A stretch of 64,000 bases of DNA from an uncultured Hyphomicrobiales bacterium (GCA_903824185.1 CAIJVU010000079.1:1-64000), one strand, 5' to 3'. Positions 18,494-28,410 are shown, numbered from the stretch's first letter. Notes: generated from the sequence alone by a model not told the origin. Translations and numbers: made by a program.

Positions 18494-19557
18494 AATCCAC
18501 CCTCTTGCGGCAAGGACTGTAAACCCCGCTTGGAGGATAAAGGCCAGCGCGGCCGCGGCGGCGCATCCAGCCTATCGGCCTGCCCTAACCGTAATCGCTC
18601 AAGACCCGCCCATGCGATCATCGCGCCATTATCGGTACACAAGACCGGAGGCGGCGCGACAAGCGGCAAGCCGCTTTCATGGGCAAGCCGCTCAAGCGAC
18701 CGCCGGATAGACTTATTGGCTGCGACACCTCCGGCGACAACCAAGGCATTCGGCTGCCCGACCCCCGTGCGAAACATCGAAAGTGCCACGCGCGTGCGAT
18801 CAACAACCACATCCAGAATGGCCGCCTGAAAACTCGCGCATAAATCGGCAATATCCATCCGGCGCAAGGGAGCGTTTTTTTCAGCCTCGATCCGCACAGC
18901 CGTTTTTAATCCAGACAGCGAAAAATCAGCGTTTTTGCGACCCAACATCGGCCGTGGAAAGGCAAAGCGTTCGGGATTGCCCATCTCCGCTTCACGTTCA
19001 ACAGCCGGACCACCGGGATAAGGCAGGCCTAGCATTTTTGCCGTTTTATCGAAGGCCTCGCCCAAGGCATCATCAATCGTGCCACCCAAGCGCCAATAAT
19101 CGTTCACGCTGCGCACCGCCAGAAGCTGGCTATGCCCGCCCGATGCCAACAACAATAAATAGGGAAAAGCCAGATCCTCAACCATCCGCGCTGACAGGGC
19201 ATGGGCTTCAAGATGATTGACGGCGATAAAGGGCTTTTGTGCGGCCAAGGCCAGCGTTTTACCCGCCGTCAAACCGACAATCACGCCGCCGATGAGCCCG
19301 GGGCCTGCGGCGGCTGCGATGCCATCGACCTGATCCAATCTCAAACCAGCCTGTTTGAGGGCCGCTGCGATCTGTCCATCAAGCGCTACAACATGCGCAC
19401 GGGCGGCGATTTCCGGCACAACGCCGCCATAGGGCGCGTGCTCCTCGATCTGGCTCAGAATACAATTGGACAATATTTCGGGTCTGCCACCCGGACGCAG
19501 GCGCACAACGGCTGCGGCAGTCTCGTCACAGGTCGTTTCTATTCCAAGAACGATCAT
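18490..19557 (-). CDS. tsaD: tRNA N6-adenosine threonylcarbamoyltransferase
   Basis: This Kae1/TsaD subunit makes the universal t6A37 modification in ANN-decoding tRNAs. Visible features are the start [18 protein letters not shown], the metal-binding histidines in [18 protein letters not shown], and [11 protein letters not shown] start at 19557, where gaggaaaat precedes the ATG; the frame is open 22 codons further but with no similarity. Length is 355 residues. It is divergent from hemC. Confidence 0.96.
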   Translation of the reverse strand: MIVLGIETTCDETAAAVVRLRPGGRPEILSNCILSQIEEHAPYGGVVPEIAARAHVVALDGQIAAALKQAGLRLDQVDGIAAAAGPGLIGGVIVGLTAGKTLALAAQKPFIAVNHLEAHALSARMVEDLAFPYLLLLASGGHSQLLAVRSVNDYWRLGGTIDDALGEAFDKTAKMLGLPYPGGPAVEREAEMGNPERFAFPRPMLGRKNADFSLSGLKTAVRIEAEKNAPLRRMDIADLCASFQAAILDVVVDRTRVALSMFRTGVGQPNALVVAGGVAANKSIRRSLERLAHESGLPLVAPPPVLCTDNGAMIAWAGLERLRLGQADRLDAPPRPRWPLSSKRGLQSLPQEGGL

Positions 19558-19617
19558 ATTTTCCTCAGCCCTTGCAAGGGTCTCACAGCCGGTTGATAAG
19601 GAGAAGAACCAAAGCAC

Positions 19618-19645
19618 TTGCATGATCCGGCGCTTTTCCTATAAG
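19618..19645 (+). promoter_or_regulatory. Candidate promoter of the hemC operon
   Basis: ttgcat at 19618-19623 and tataag at 19640-19645 are spaced 16 bases apart, about 60 bases ahead of the hemC ATG and between the divergent tsaD and hemC genes. Confidence 0.35.
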
Positions 19646-19709
19646 CCACATCAGAAAATTGGCAAGAAGCGCCTTTCATTCAAGGCATTTGCCCGGGATT
19701 TATACAACA

Positions 19710-20642
19710 ATGTCAAGCTTCACTATCGGAACACGCGGTAGCCCCCTCGCTCTTTGGCAAGCCCATGAGGTGCAACGCCTCCTCTGTGAAAGCCTGAACT
19801 TGCACGCCCAACAAATCCCGCTTGCCATCATCCGGACATCAGGGGATGCGATCCAAGATCGGGCTTTGGCGGAGGCAGGCGGCAAAGGACTGTTTACCAA
19901 AGAAATTGACGAGGCCCAATTGGACGGACGGGCGCGGTTTGCCGTTCATTCCGCAAAGGATCTGCCCACACGCCTGCCCGAAGACCTGATGATTGCCGGT
20001 TATCTGCCCCGCGCAGCCGTTCAGGATGCGCTGATCAGCCGACATGGTGGCGGCATCGCAGACCTGCCTCATGGTGCCCGTATCGGCTCAGCGAGTTTGC
20101 GACGCCAAGCCCTGCTGAAACGCCTCAGACCCGACCTGAAAACCGAGCTGCTGCGCGGCAATGTCGAAACCCGCCTCAAAGCCATCAGTGACGGACGCTT
20201 TGACGCCACTCTGCTGGCCTTGGCCGGCCTGCGGCGCCTTGGCCTTGATCATCATGCCACAGCCGTGCTGGATCCCGAGACCTTTCCTCCCGCCCCCGGA
20301 CAAGGCGCCATTGCCATCACCATCAAGTCCGATGATGCTGCGGCCAAAGAGGCCATAAGAACGATTTCCTGCCCTGCAACCGGTTATGCGCTGGCAGCAG
20401 AACGGGCTTTTCTGGATTGTCTTGATGGGTCATGCCGCACCCCTATTGCCGGATATGCCCGTATTGAAAACAATCGATTGACCTTTTCGGGGCTTTTGCT
20501 GAGCCCTGACGGCCAAAAAAGCATGGAAAGCCACCGCGAAGGGCGTTTGGACCAAGCCGCAGAATTGGGCCGACAAGCGGGTGAAGAGATCATTGCGAAC
20601 GCCCCTGATCTTCTGCCCCACCCTATCAAACAAAGCGGATGA
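19710..20642 (+). CDS. hemC: Porphobilinogen deaminase (hydroxymethylbilane synthase)
   Basis: It polymerises four porphobilinogen units into hydroxymethylbilane in heme synthesis. The N-terminus IGTRGSPLALWQ is diagnostic. Catalytic Asp84 lies in HSAKDLPT, the Arg cluster in GSASLRRQ, and the dipyrromethane cofactor is carried on Cys242 (GSCRTPIAG). I start at ATG 19710, giving 310 residues; a start 51 bases upstream would add a non-conserved leader. The hemD start follows by four bases. Confidence 0.95.
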   Translation: MSSFTIGTRGSPLALWQAHEVQRLLCESLNLHAQQIPLAIIRTSGDAIQDRALAEAGGKGLFTKEIDEAQLDGRARFAVHSAKDLPTRLPEDLMIAGYLPRAAVQDALISRHGGGIADLPHGARIGSASLRRQALLKRLRPDLKTELLRGNVETRLKAISDGRFDATLLALAGLRRLGLDHHATAVLDPETFPPAPGQGAIAITIKSDDAAAKEAIRTISCPATGYALAAERAFLDCLDGSCRTPIAGYARIENNRLTFSGLLLSPDGQKSMESHREGRLDQAAELGRQAGEEIIANAPDLLPHPIKQSG

Positions 20643-20646
20643 GAGT

Positions 20647-21420
20647 GTGAAACAGGTTTTGATCACGCGAAACCGCAGCGATGCCGTGGAAACGGCCAAA
20701 AAGGTTGCAGACTGCGGATTTGAACCGATCATCGCGCCCCTGTTTGATATTTTTCCCATACGCCCCGATCTGCCTCAGGACAAACCGGCAGGCGTCATTG
20801 CCACAAGCCGTTACAGCCTGCTGTCTTTGACCACACAAGACAGAACCCGCCTTAAGTCATGGCCGCTTTACACCGTTGGACCCGCAACGGCTGCCACCGC
20901 CCACATGCTCGGCTTTGAAACCATCCACCAAGGCTCGGGCGACGCCGCAGGACTGGCGGCATTAATTCTCAAAGATTTGCCGCCCCAAGCGCCATTGCTT
21001 TTTTTAACCGGCGAACCGCACAGACCAGAGATTGAGCAAGCACTTGGGCCTGTGTTCCAACTCACCCTGTGCACCGTCTATCGCAGTGTTGCTTGTGAGG
21101 CTTTTCCGGCCGAAGCCCTGACACAGCTCAAAGACCCCGCCCCTTTCTGGTTGCATTTCTCTCTCAAATCAGCCGAGCGTGCTTTTACCTTGATCAAAAG
21201 GACGCAACAGGCTCCTATTTTTGAAAAAGCACGGCATCTGGCGCTTTCCCCCGTGATTGCCCAGAAAATCAGGGAATGGGGCGGGACTGATTGCACAATT
21301 GCCCATCAACCCACGATGGAGTCACTGCTCTTGAGCTTGAAACAGTCCATTGAGGCATCATCGCTTGAAGAATATCCCGCTTTGGCCGATGATAAGGCGG
21401 AACAAAATACACAGGAGTAG
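20647..21420 (+). CDS. hemD: Uroporphyrinogen-III synthase
   Basis: It cyclises hydroxymethylbilane with inversion of ring D. HemD is poorly conserved in sequence. The recognisable parts are the N-terminal VLITRNRSDAVETAKKV, the central VGPATAATAHMLGF and PLLFLTGEPHRPEIEQAL. I start at GTG 20647, four bases after the hemC stop, because the synthase domain begins there; the ATG at 20581 lies inside hemC. It has 257 residues. Identity rests on position in hemC-hemD-mitofilin-hemY as well as these motifs. Confidence 0.88.
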   Translation: MKQVLITRNRSDAVETAKKVADCGFEPIIAPLFDIFPIRPDLPQDKPAGVIATSRYSLLSLTTQDRTRLKSWPLYTVGPATAATAHMLGFETIHQGSGDAAGLAALILKDLPPQAPLLFLTGEPHRPEIEQALGPVFQLTLCTVYRSVACEAFPAEALTQLKDPAPFWLHFSLKSAERAFTLIKRTQQAPIFEKARHLALSPVIAQKIREWGGTDCTIAHQPTMESLLLSLKQSIEASSLEEYPALADDKAEQNTQE

Positions 21421-21424
21421 TCGC

Positions 21425-22498
21425 GTGACGGCGTCAAAAAGCAAAAATCCCGCTGAAACTGCGGTTGCCCAGACCGATGCCCCGCAACCGATGAATGCCG
21501 GTGATTACGCCGCTGCAGACTATACGTCTCACGCGCCCCATCCAGAAGGTTCAAAGGCCGAGGACCACACTGCCCCTGCTGCTCCCCCCAAAGACGAACC
21601 TAAAAAAGGCGTGCCTGCCTTTATCATGGGCATGATCGGCGGCATCAGTATTGGGGTGGTTGTAGTTTTGTTGACTCTCATCTTCAACCCGCTGCTTGAT
21701 ATCACGGAGCGCTTGAGCGCTGTCGAAACCAATGTGGCTGGCGCTGCAACCCGTCGCGCCATGGAGACCAATGACAAACGTCTTGTGGCTGTTGAAAGCC
21801 GTCTTGAAAACCTGCGCGCGGAGATTGATGCGCTCAACCGCAATCCGATCACCGGTCCCGTTGATTTGAACGGGGTCAAAGCGCATCTCGCACAAACAGA
21901 CCAGATGATGGCGTCTTTGCAACAGGAGCTTGGCAAGAGCAAAGCGCCCGCCTCGATTGCGCTTGCACAGGACGCCGCCCGCTTAACTTTGGCCCTGATC
22001 ATCACCGATAAATTGGAGCAGGGACAGCCCATTCAAGCAGAGCTTCAAACCATCGAACCTCTGCTTGCCGATCCGGTTCAGCTTGTATCCTTAAAACCAT
22101 GGGCCGAGGGACATGCGGCACAAGCCGTTCTGGTGCAGGAATTTTCGCGCCTTTATCCCATAATGCTGAAAGCTATTCCCGCGCCAGAGAATGAAGCCGT
22201 TCATCAAATGCTTCTGCGCCATTTCAAACAATGGATCCACTGGCGTCGGATTGACCAAAATGACTCTTCCGATCCGGAAGGTCTCCTGCTGCGCATCAAT
22301 CTGAATTTGCAAAAGGGCTTGAATGAGGAGGCATTGAAACTGATCCGGACCTTGCCAGCGCCGATGCAATCACCCAGCAAAACAATCGAGCGTTTGATCA
22401 CGCAACGCATAGAGGCTTTGAAAGCTGGCGAGCTGCTACTCAACACCGCGATGAACCAACTGGCTCAATCCGCCCAAAGCAAAGGCAATCAGCCATGA
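21425..22498 (+). CDS. COG4223/mitofilin-like membrane protein
   Basis: This 357-residue protein has a cytosolic, Pro/Ala-rich N-terminus, one transmembrane helix near residues 62-85 (MGMIGGISIGVVVVLLTLIF) and a long periplasmic helical/coiled-coil domain (RLSAVETNVAG, RLENLRAEIDALN). Alphaproteobacterial relatives are the bacterial counterpart of mitochondrial Mic60 and lie, as here, between hemD and hemY. They shape or anchor the inner membrane. The GTG start at 21425 has a cacaggag Shine-Dalgarno sequence, four bases after the hemD stop. Confidence 0.82.
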   Translation: MTASKSKNPAETAVAQTDAPQPMNAGDYAAADYTSHAPHPEGSKAEDHTAPAAPPKDEPKKGVPAFIMGMIGGISIGVVVVLLTLIFNPLLDITERLSAVETNVAGAATRRAMETNDKRLVAVESRLENLRAEIDALNRNPITGPVDLNGVKAHLAQTDQMMASLQQELGKSKAPASIALAQDAARLTLALIITDKLEQGQPIQAELQTIEPLLADPVQLVSLKPWAEGHAAQAVLVQEFSRLYPIMLKAIPAPENEAVHQMLLRHFKQWIHWRRIDQNDSSDPEGLLLRINLNLQKGLNEEALKLIRTLPAPMQSPSKTIERLITQRIEALKAGELLLNTAMNQLAQSAQSKGNQP

Positions 22499-24084
22499 TA
22501 CGCATCTTGGCTTTTCTTGTTCTGGTCGGATTAACGGCGTCAGGATTTGCATTGATTGCCGATTTGGACGGTGGCGTGGCAGTAACTTTGGGCCCATACC
22601 AGATGGACCTTTCCGTGATGGGCGGCATGGTTGGATTGGCGGCCCTCTGTGCGATGCTTTTGTTGATTTGGTCCATCCTCTCTTTTGTCTGGAACATCCC
22701 CCACAGAGTCCAAACCCTGATGCAGGCCCGCAAAACCCACAAAGGACAAGAGGCACTGACCAAGGGCCTGATTGCGATTGGAACAGGGGATATGAAATCC
22801 GCAGAGCGTTGCGCAAAAGAGGCCGAACGCTTGCTGGGCCAGACCCCTTTATCTTTGTTACTGGGAGCCCAAGCGGCACAATTGAACGGCCAGCGCGAAC
22901 AAGCAGACCAGCATTTTCGTGCCATGTTGGATGTGCCGGAAACACGCCCCTTGGGCCTGCGCGGGCTCTTTGTTGAAGCAACGCGTCGCGGGGACCATAG
23001 TGAGGCCCATAGCTTTGCGCGCGAAGCCCATGCACTGGACCCTGCCAATGCCTGGTCGAATGAAGCCCTTGTGCTTTGGCATGCGGGCCGGAAGGAATGG
23101 GAGCCTGCCCGCCTCGTGCTAAAAAAGGCAGAGCGTCACCATGACGCATCAGCCCAAAACCGTAAAATGGCTGTCCTACTGACAGCCGAAGCACTGAGCC
23201 ATGCCGCGCAAGACAGCAAGCTCGCTTTGTCACTGGCCAACAATGCCTTGGATAAAATTCCCGACTTTGTTCCAGCCGCAGTGCTGGCTGCCCAATTACT
23301 TGTTAAAAATAATGATCTGCGCAAAGCCAGCCGCCTGCTTGAAAAAACTTATGCCCTTCAACCTCACCCTGATCTCGCCGAGGCCTATGTCCATTTGCGG
23401 CATGGTGATTCAGCCCTCGATCGTCTGACCCGCGCCGAAGCATTGACCAAATTAGTGCCTCAGCACGAAGACAGCCTGTATTGCCTCGCCAAGGCTGAAT
23501 TGGAGGCGCATCATTTTGACCGCGTGCGGCATCTTCTGGCAGAGATTTTGGCGGACAAACCCCGCACCCGTTTTTGCTTGCTGATGGCCCGTCTGGAAGC
23601 CCTTGAACATGGTGACCCGTCTGCCCAACGCGATTGGCTGTTGCGGGCCTCCCGCGCACCACGCGATGCGGCATGGATTGCCGATGGCGTGACCTCCGAC
23701 ACATGGCAACCTGTCTCCCCGATCAGCGGTCGTCTTGATGCTTTTCAATGGCAGTATCCCCAAGAAGCGCTCACACAAACCGCCACAGCCCAAGACATGA
23801 TCGAGGCCTTTGCCGAGGATCCGCTGACACGGTCGAAAACCGCGCTGTCGCAAAGCGAACCCTCGTCCGGCAAAACACGCTTAAGCGATACGGTTGCCGA
23901 ACGTGCAAACAAAACCGGAGACGCGTCTGCCTCTCCATCCAGCCGAACCCAGAAGCCTGTGATCAGTGACGTGGTGTTTCCGCTTGCCACCTCCCCCGAT
24001 GATCCCGGCCCTGCGCTGGCGGATCCAGAAAAAAATGATATGGACACTCTGAGCACAAACGACCGTTTCTTTGTACGCCGCTGA
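22495..24084 (+). CDS. hemY: Heme biosynthesis-associated TPR protein HemY
   Basis: This 529-residue protein is membrane-anchored by two N-terminal helices (residues 1-20 and 40-62) and carries a HemY_N domain followed by TPR-like helical repeats to about residue 400. The tail is disordered and Ser/Thr-rich. It is not the protoporphyrinogen oxidase of the same name; it is the gammaproteobacterial/alphaproteobacterial HemX-HemY-type scaffold linked to tetrapyrrole synthesis. The ATG overlaps the preceding stop (ATGA). Confidence 0.85.
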   Translation: MIRILAFLVLVGLTASGFALIADLDGGVAVTLGPYQMDLSVMGGMVGLAALCAMLLLIWSILSFVWNIPHRVQTLMQARKTHKGQEALTKGLIAIGTGDMKSAERCAKEAERLLGQTPLSLLLGAQAAQLNGQREQADQHFRAMLDVPETRPLGLRGLFVEATRRGDHSEAHSFAREAHALDPANAWSNEALVLWHAGRKEWEPARLVLKKAERHHDASAQNRKMAVLLTAEALSHAAQDSKLALSLANNALDKIPDFVPAAVLAAQLLVKNNDLRKASRLLEKTYALQPHPDLAEAYVHLRHGDSALDRLTRAEALTKLVPQHEDSLYCLAKAELEAHHFDRVRHLLAEILADKPRTRFCLLMARLEALEHGDPSAQRDWLLRASRAPRDAAWIADGVTSDTWQPVSPISGRLDAFQWQYPQEALTQTATAQDMIEAFAEDPLTRSKTALSQSEPSSGKTRLSDTVAERANKTGDASASPSSRTQKPVISDVVFPLATSPDDPGPALADPEKNDMDTLSTNDRFFVRR

Positions 24085-24168
24085 GCCAAGGACTTGGATA
24101 TCCCTATGAGGGGCTTTTATCCCCCCACTTGCCAATCCCCAGCCCAACGGCTATAGGCTTGCGCCAAG

Positions 24169-24244
24169 GCCGCAATAGCTCAGCTGGTAGAGCACCTCAT
24201 TCGTAATGAGGGGGTCGGGGGTTCGAATCCCTCTTGCGGCACCA
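24169..24244 (+). tRNA. tRNA-Thr (anticodon CGT)
   Basis: This 76-base tRNA has acceptor gccgcaa/ttgcggc, a D-arm gctcagctggtagagc, an anticodon stem cctca/tgagg with loop ttCGTaa, T-arm gggggttcgaatccctc and an encoded ACCA end. It reads ACG codons. It marks the border between the hem genes and the catabolic cluster that follows. Confidence 0.97.
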
Positions 24245-24427
24245 GTGCACCTCTTAAAAATTTTCTTAACATATTGATGCGCAACGATATTTCTATCGTT
24301 CGTGATCATGTTTGATGGCTGTCATTGCTCCAAGCACAGACCCATTGGCGCGCACAGAGCCCCTCAAAGCATCATTCATAGGACATGGTCTGTTTTGCGC
24401 AGACGTCACTGATTTGGCGTCAAGCGC

Positions 24428-25192
24428 TTACTTTTCAGCCCTCGCACCGGCAGCCATCATGGCATGCAGCATCTCAAGCCGCGGTTCTACGGGGGCAGGA
24501 TAAACATCTCTGCCATGCCGCAACCCCAAAGCCAGAAATGTCTCCACCAGCTTGTAGGTGAGTGGTCCCGGATTCACCACGGGCACAGGCAGATGGGCTG
24601 CCAGATATTCTCCGGCCTGATGCATGGTGGTCGAGCCCAGACAAATCACATCGGCCCCATCGTCTTCAATGCACCGCATGGCGACATCACGCATGCGCGG
24701 AAAAACCTGATCCTCTTTGCCCCCGAGCAGATTTGAAAAATCAGGTGGCTGATCAAAGCTGCGTACCGACGCGCATTGGCGATCAAAGCCATATTCCCTG
24801 ATGGCTTTGCGGTAACGGGGCAAGGCCGGTTCCCATTGTGCCAAGACCGAAAATTTACTGCCAAGCGTCAGGGCATAGAGCATGGAGGCCTTGCCTGCGC
24901 CGATCACGGGAATGGATAGAACAGAGCGCAACATCACCATGCCGCTATCGGACATCGTATCAATGCAGACAGCATCAAACCCTTGTGCCTCTGCCTCGCA
25001 ACCCGCCTCGAAAATCGCGAGATCCATCAAGCCCCAATCATGCGGTGACATGAAGGATGTGGGGCCGCAGGTAACGGGGCGATAAACCAACTCCCAATCT
25101 TGAGGCAGGGGCACATAGCGCGATTGCGCCTCACGATTTTTAATGCCTTCTTCATCCAGAGCGAAGGGAACAATAACAAGAATGCGGGTCAT
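24428..25192 (-). CDS. Asp/Glu/hydantoin racemase-superfamily protein, paralog 1
   Basis: This 254-residue protein has the tandem Rossmann-like domains of the superfamily. The first catalytic cysteine is present as Cys76 in AVCIDTMSDSGM. Where racemases carry the second cysteine (LGC[AT]G), it has LGSTTMH with Ser187, so two-base racemisation is unlikely. Single-Cys relatives include decarboxylases and cis-trans isomerases. It is the last gene of the long minus-strand operon; its ATG overlaps the stop of paralog 2. The substrate is unknown; maleate-type isomerisation is one possibility given the neighbours. Confidence 0.75.
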   Translation of the reverse strand: MTRILVIVPFALDEEGIKNREAQSRYVPLPQDWELVYRPVTCGPTSFMSPHDWGLMDLAIFEAGCEAEAQGFDAVCIDTMSDSGMVMLRSVLSIPVIGAGKASMLYALTLGSKFSVLAQWEPALPRYRKAIREYGFDRQCASVRSFDQPPDFSNLLGGKEDQVFPRMRDVAMRCIEDDGADVICLGSTTMHQAGEYLAAHLPVPVVNPGPLTYKLVETFLALGLRHGRDVYPAPVEPRLEMLHAMMAAGARAEK

Positions 25193-25962
25193 GAGCGGCC
25201 CTCCAAAAAGGCAGCGCCTGCCGCACCAATCGCCCTGATCATGTCATGCTTGGGGGCAAGCGGGGCGGGCCATGTGCGCTTGCTATGGGTTAAATTCAAA
25301 TCCAAAGCGATGGAGGCCAATTGATAGGTGAGAGGCCCCGGATTGATCACCGGCACGCCGATCCGCGCGGACAGCCACGCATGGGCCTCGTGCATGGTCG
25401 TCGAGCCTAGGATCAACACCTGCGCGCCGTCTTGTTCGACACAGGCTTTGGCCGCAGCCAAGAGCAGCGGAAAAACCTCATCCTCCTTGCCTGACAACAA
25501 GGTCTTGTTAACCGGAGTAATGCCGATGGAGCGCATGGAAGCGCATTTATGCTCCATGCCCAATTCGCCCAAGGTCTTGGTGTAAAGCATTTTCCAGCGA
25601 TCCCACATCATCAGGATCGAAAATTTTTCCCCAAGCATCTGCGCCAGCAGCATGGAATGACGCCCCGGCGCTATGACCGGTATTGTCAAAACAGAGCGCA
25701 ACATGGCCATGCCACTATCAGACATGGTATCAATGCAAATGGCATCAAAGCCGTCCTTTTCCGCATCAAGCCCTGCATCCAGAATAGAAAAATCCGCCAA
25801 GGCCATATCATGCTGGCTGGAATAGTTTTTTGGGCCCACACGCACCGGCTTAAAATGAAACGCCAGACCCGGACCGAGATCAACCGCATCCAATTGTGTT
25901 TTGCGGCGGGCAAGATCATCTTCCCCCATGGCAAAAGGCACAATCACCATGACCTTTTTCAT
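25189..25962 (-). CDS. Asp/Glu/hydantoin racemase-superfamily protein, paralog 2
   Basis: This 257-residue protein is clearly homologous to its downstream neighbour throughout: same VIVPFA start, Cys76 in AICIDTMSDSGM, the same LGSTTMH in place of the second catalytic cysteine, and shared PVINPGPLTYQLA. Two adjacent translationally coupled paralogs could form a heteromer or act on two isomers. I start at ATG 25962; an in-frame start 12 codons upstream adds only a polar leader. Confidence 0.75.
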   Translation of the reverse strand: MKKVMVIVPFAMGEDDLARRKTQLDAVDLGPGLAFHFKPVRVGPKNYSSQHDMALADFSILDAGLDAEKDGFDAICIDTMSDSGMAMLRSVLTIPVIAPGRHSMLLAQMLGEKFSILMMWDRWKMLYTKTLGELGMEHKCASMRSIGITPVNKTLLSGKEDEVFPLLLAAAKACVEQDGAQVLILGSTTMHEAHAWLSARIGVPVINPGPLTYQLASIALDLNLTHSKRTWPAPLAPKHDMIRAIGAAGAAFLEGRS

Positions 25963-26019
25963 TGCTGTCTTCCTCTCCGTTTCTGTTTTTTTGCACACGC
26001 GTAGCGAACAGGTCGAGCA

Positions 26020-27420
26020 CTACCGTCCGGATGCGATGCGCGCCGCCATCATACCCGCCAAGCGCCCATAGGTTGTGGCAGTCAACAAGCCATTGCCCGA
26101 TAAATAGCCATAGCTTGAATCACCCGACACGCCGCGTGCCGCACCACCGCCTGCCAATAGATTTGGCAAGGGCTCGCCGTTCTCGCGCAAGACGCGCGCA
26201 TCCTGATCAACCATCAATCCACCTTGGGTATGGAACAAGGCACCATTGACCTTGACCGCATAATAAGGGGCCTGCAGCGGCGGCACCTCATTGAACCGAC
26301 GCCCGAAGCGATCCGGCTCACCCGAGCGAGCAAGCTGGGCTATGGCGTCAAATTCAGCCTGCAAGGTGGACAAAGGCAGTCCTATGAGATGCGCAAGCTC
26401 GTCAAGCGACGAGGCTATTTTAACAGCCCCTAAGGCATGAATGGAGCGATAATCATGAAACTGCATCGCGGCTTCATGACCCTGACTGTTATAAATATCC
26501 CAAGCCACATGGCCGGGCTGGGCCGCCACTTCCGCCCCATGTTCCGAATAGCCGCGCATTTCATTGGAGAAGCGTTGGCCCTCCGCGTTTACAAGAATAC
26601 CGCCTTTGGTAATGACAGCCCACGTCAAGGGCAGGGAATGGGGATGAGCCACAGACCCATGACCTTGATAGGCCCCCATATCGGCCAGCGCCGCTCCCAG
26701 ATCCAAACCCCATTTCACCGCATCGCCGGTATTGGACAAATGCCCGCAACATTCGGCATCGGCAATTTCGGGAATATAGCGGCGCACCATGTTGGCATCG
26801 CCTGCAAAGCCGCTACAGGCCAAAACCAATGCTTTGCATCCCAATACCTCCAGCGCACCGTCGCGGCGTCGGAAACGTACTCCTTTGACACACCCTGTTT
26901 TATCAACAAAAAGATCTTCCACCGAGGCTCCGGCAATCAGATCAATCCCTGCCCGCTCGACCGCTGCCAGCAAAGCCTGTTCGAGATCAGCGCCGGTGCG
27001 GCTTTGCGGACCATGCATGCGCAAGCGCGAATGCCCGGGATAAAGAAAATCCGTAACGAGCTCGAAACAGATCTGATGGTGTTCCATCAACCAGTCAATC
27101 ATCGGGCCTGAATTTTTGGCAATCACCAAAGCCTGATCATGGGGGGTACGGTCATGCGTTTTGGCAACAAGATCAGCGGCAAATAATTCCGGACTGTCGT
27201 CAATTCCCTGCGCCTTTTGCAACTGCGTGCAAGCGGCCGGTATCAGGCCTGCCGATAAAGAGGTAGACCCGCTGGGCCGCTCATCGCGTTCCAGCACCAT
27301 GACCGTTTCACCGGCATCGTGGGACGCCAAAGCCGCAACCAAGCCACAGGCGCCTGCGCCAATCACCAGAACCGGCACTTCAAAATCAAAGTTTACACCC
27401 TCAGCCTTCAACACAGACAT
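26020..27420 (-). CDS. FAD-dependent oxidoreductase, fumarate reductase/ketosteroid dehydrogenase type
   Basis: This 466-residue flavoprotein has an N-terminal FAD-binding motif VIGAGACGLVAALAS near residues 20-34, a cap domain, and a C-terminal FAD contact around GGAARGVSGDSSYGYLSG. The family (fumarate reductase, TcuA tricarballylate dehydrogenase, delta-1-ketosteroid dehydrogenase, urocanate reductase) adds or removes hydrogen across a C=C next to a carboxyl or keto group. There is no signal peptide or flavinylation domain, so it is cytosolic. The start at 27420 follows gagagg. It sits between the lyase and the racemase-like genes. Confidence 0.82.
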   Translation of the reverse strand: MSVLKAEGVNFDFEVPVLVIGAGACGLVAALASHDAGETVMVLERDERPSGSTSLSAGLIPAACTQLQKAQGIDDSPELFAADLVAKTHDRTPHDQALVIAKNSGPMIDWLMEHHQICFELVTDFLYPGHSRLRMHGPQSRTGADLEQALLAAVERAGIDLIAGASVEDLFVDKTGCVKGVRFRRRDGALEVLGCKALVLACSGFAGDANMVRRYIPEIADAECCGHLSNTGDAVKWGLDLGAALADMGAYQGHGSVAHPHSLPLTWAVITKGGILVNAEGQRFSNEMRGYSEHGAEVAAQPGHVAWDIYNSQGHEAAMQFHDYRSIHALGAVKIASSLDELAHLIGLPLSTLQAEFDAIAQLARSGEPDRFGRRFNEVPPLQAPYYAVKVNGALFHTQGGLMVDQDARVLRENGEPLPNLLAGGGAARGVSGDSSYGYLSGNGLLTATTYGRLAGMMAARIASGR

Positions 27421-27470
27421 GACCAGCACCTCTCAGAACATGCGTGAAATGGGCAGCATCCCGTTTATGA

Positions 27471-28364
27471 TCAATAGGTGGTCCGGTTTTCTTCGGGTGT
27501 TCCGTAGCGGGCCTCCAATTCCTGAATCTCGCCCATCCGTGCTGTATCAAAGAATTGTTTGAAATTCATCACATGCGGCGCGACAGAGGCAATTGTCTCC
27601 TCTGTCTTCAACACATCCAAGGTGCGGCGCGCGGCCTCACAGGCTGACAGCAACAACCAATTCGGATAGATGATCAATTTAAATCCGAGTTGCTCGATTT
27701 CGGACCGCGTCAAAAACGGTGTCTTGCCGGATGTGGCCATATTGTAAAGCAGCGGAATCCCCGGAAAGCGCGGTGCGATATGCGGCAAATCCTCAGGGCC
27801 GGGGCTTTCAATAAAGACAACATCGGCGCCCGCTTCGCGATAGAGATCACCCCGGTCAAAGGCCGCGTTGCGGCCTTGCAAAGCCAGAACATCTGTCCGC
27901 GCGATGACCACAAAATTTTCATCCACCCGCGCATCAACGGCCGCCTTGATCTTGGCCACCATATCTTGCGCTGAAATCACCTGCTTACCCGCCAGATGAC
28001 CGCAGCGTTTAGGCAAGACCTGATCCTCAAGATGAACAGCCGCAACCCCGCCCCGCTCATAAAGCTGGATAGCGCGCCTGACATTCAAGGGCCCGCCAAA
28101 ACCGTTATCGGCATCGGCAATCAAAGGCAAGTCGGAGGCATCGGCAATACGTGTGGCATTGTCGACCATTTCCGTCATGGTCAACAGGCCCACATCGGGA
28201 TAGCCGAGACGGGTGACGGACGTCCCCGCTCCGGTCATATACATCGCCTCAAAGCCTGCTTCCGCAACCAAGCGGGCATACATGGCATCCACAACACCAG
28301 GGGCCATGACCGCGCGTTCACCGGCCAATAAATGTCTCAATCGTTGCGTGCGTTTCATAGACAT
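27471..28364 (-). CDS. Isocitrate lyase/PEP mutase-family lyase
   Basis: This 297-residue TIM-barrel enzyme has the catalytic flexible loop KRCGH intact at residues 119-123, with metal ligands Asp84 and Asp86 (ADADNGFG) and Glu113-Asp114. That pattern marks true C-C lyases such as 2-methylisocitrate or 2,3-dimethylmalate lyase rather than PEP mutases. It would cleave a 2-hydroxy-dicarboxylate into a 2-oxo acid and a second acid. No methylcitrate synthase is nearby, so propionate metabolism is unlikely. Shine-Dalgarno sequence gggag precedes ATG 28364. Confidence 0.85.
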   Translation of the reverse strand: MSMKRTQRLRHLLAGERAVMAPGVVDAMYARLVAEAGFEAMYMTGAGTSVTRLGYPDVGLLTMTEMVDNATRIADASDLPLIADADNGFGGPLNVRRAIQLYERGGVAAVHLEDQVLPKRCGHLAGKQVISAQDMVAKIKAAVDARVDENFVVIARTDVLALQGRNAAFDRGDLYREAGADVVFIESPGPEDLPHIAPRFPGIPLLYNMATSGKTPFLTRSEIEQLGFKLIIYPNWLLLSACEAARRTLDVLKTEETIASVAPHVMNFKQFFDTARMGEIQELEARYGTPEENRTTY

Positions 28365-28410
28365 TCTTTACTCCCTTGTATTGCTCAGGTTTGATCACCC
28401 GATACGTCTG

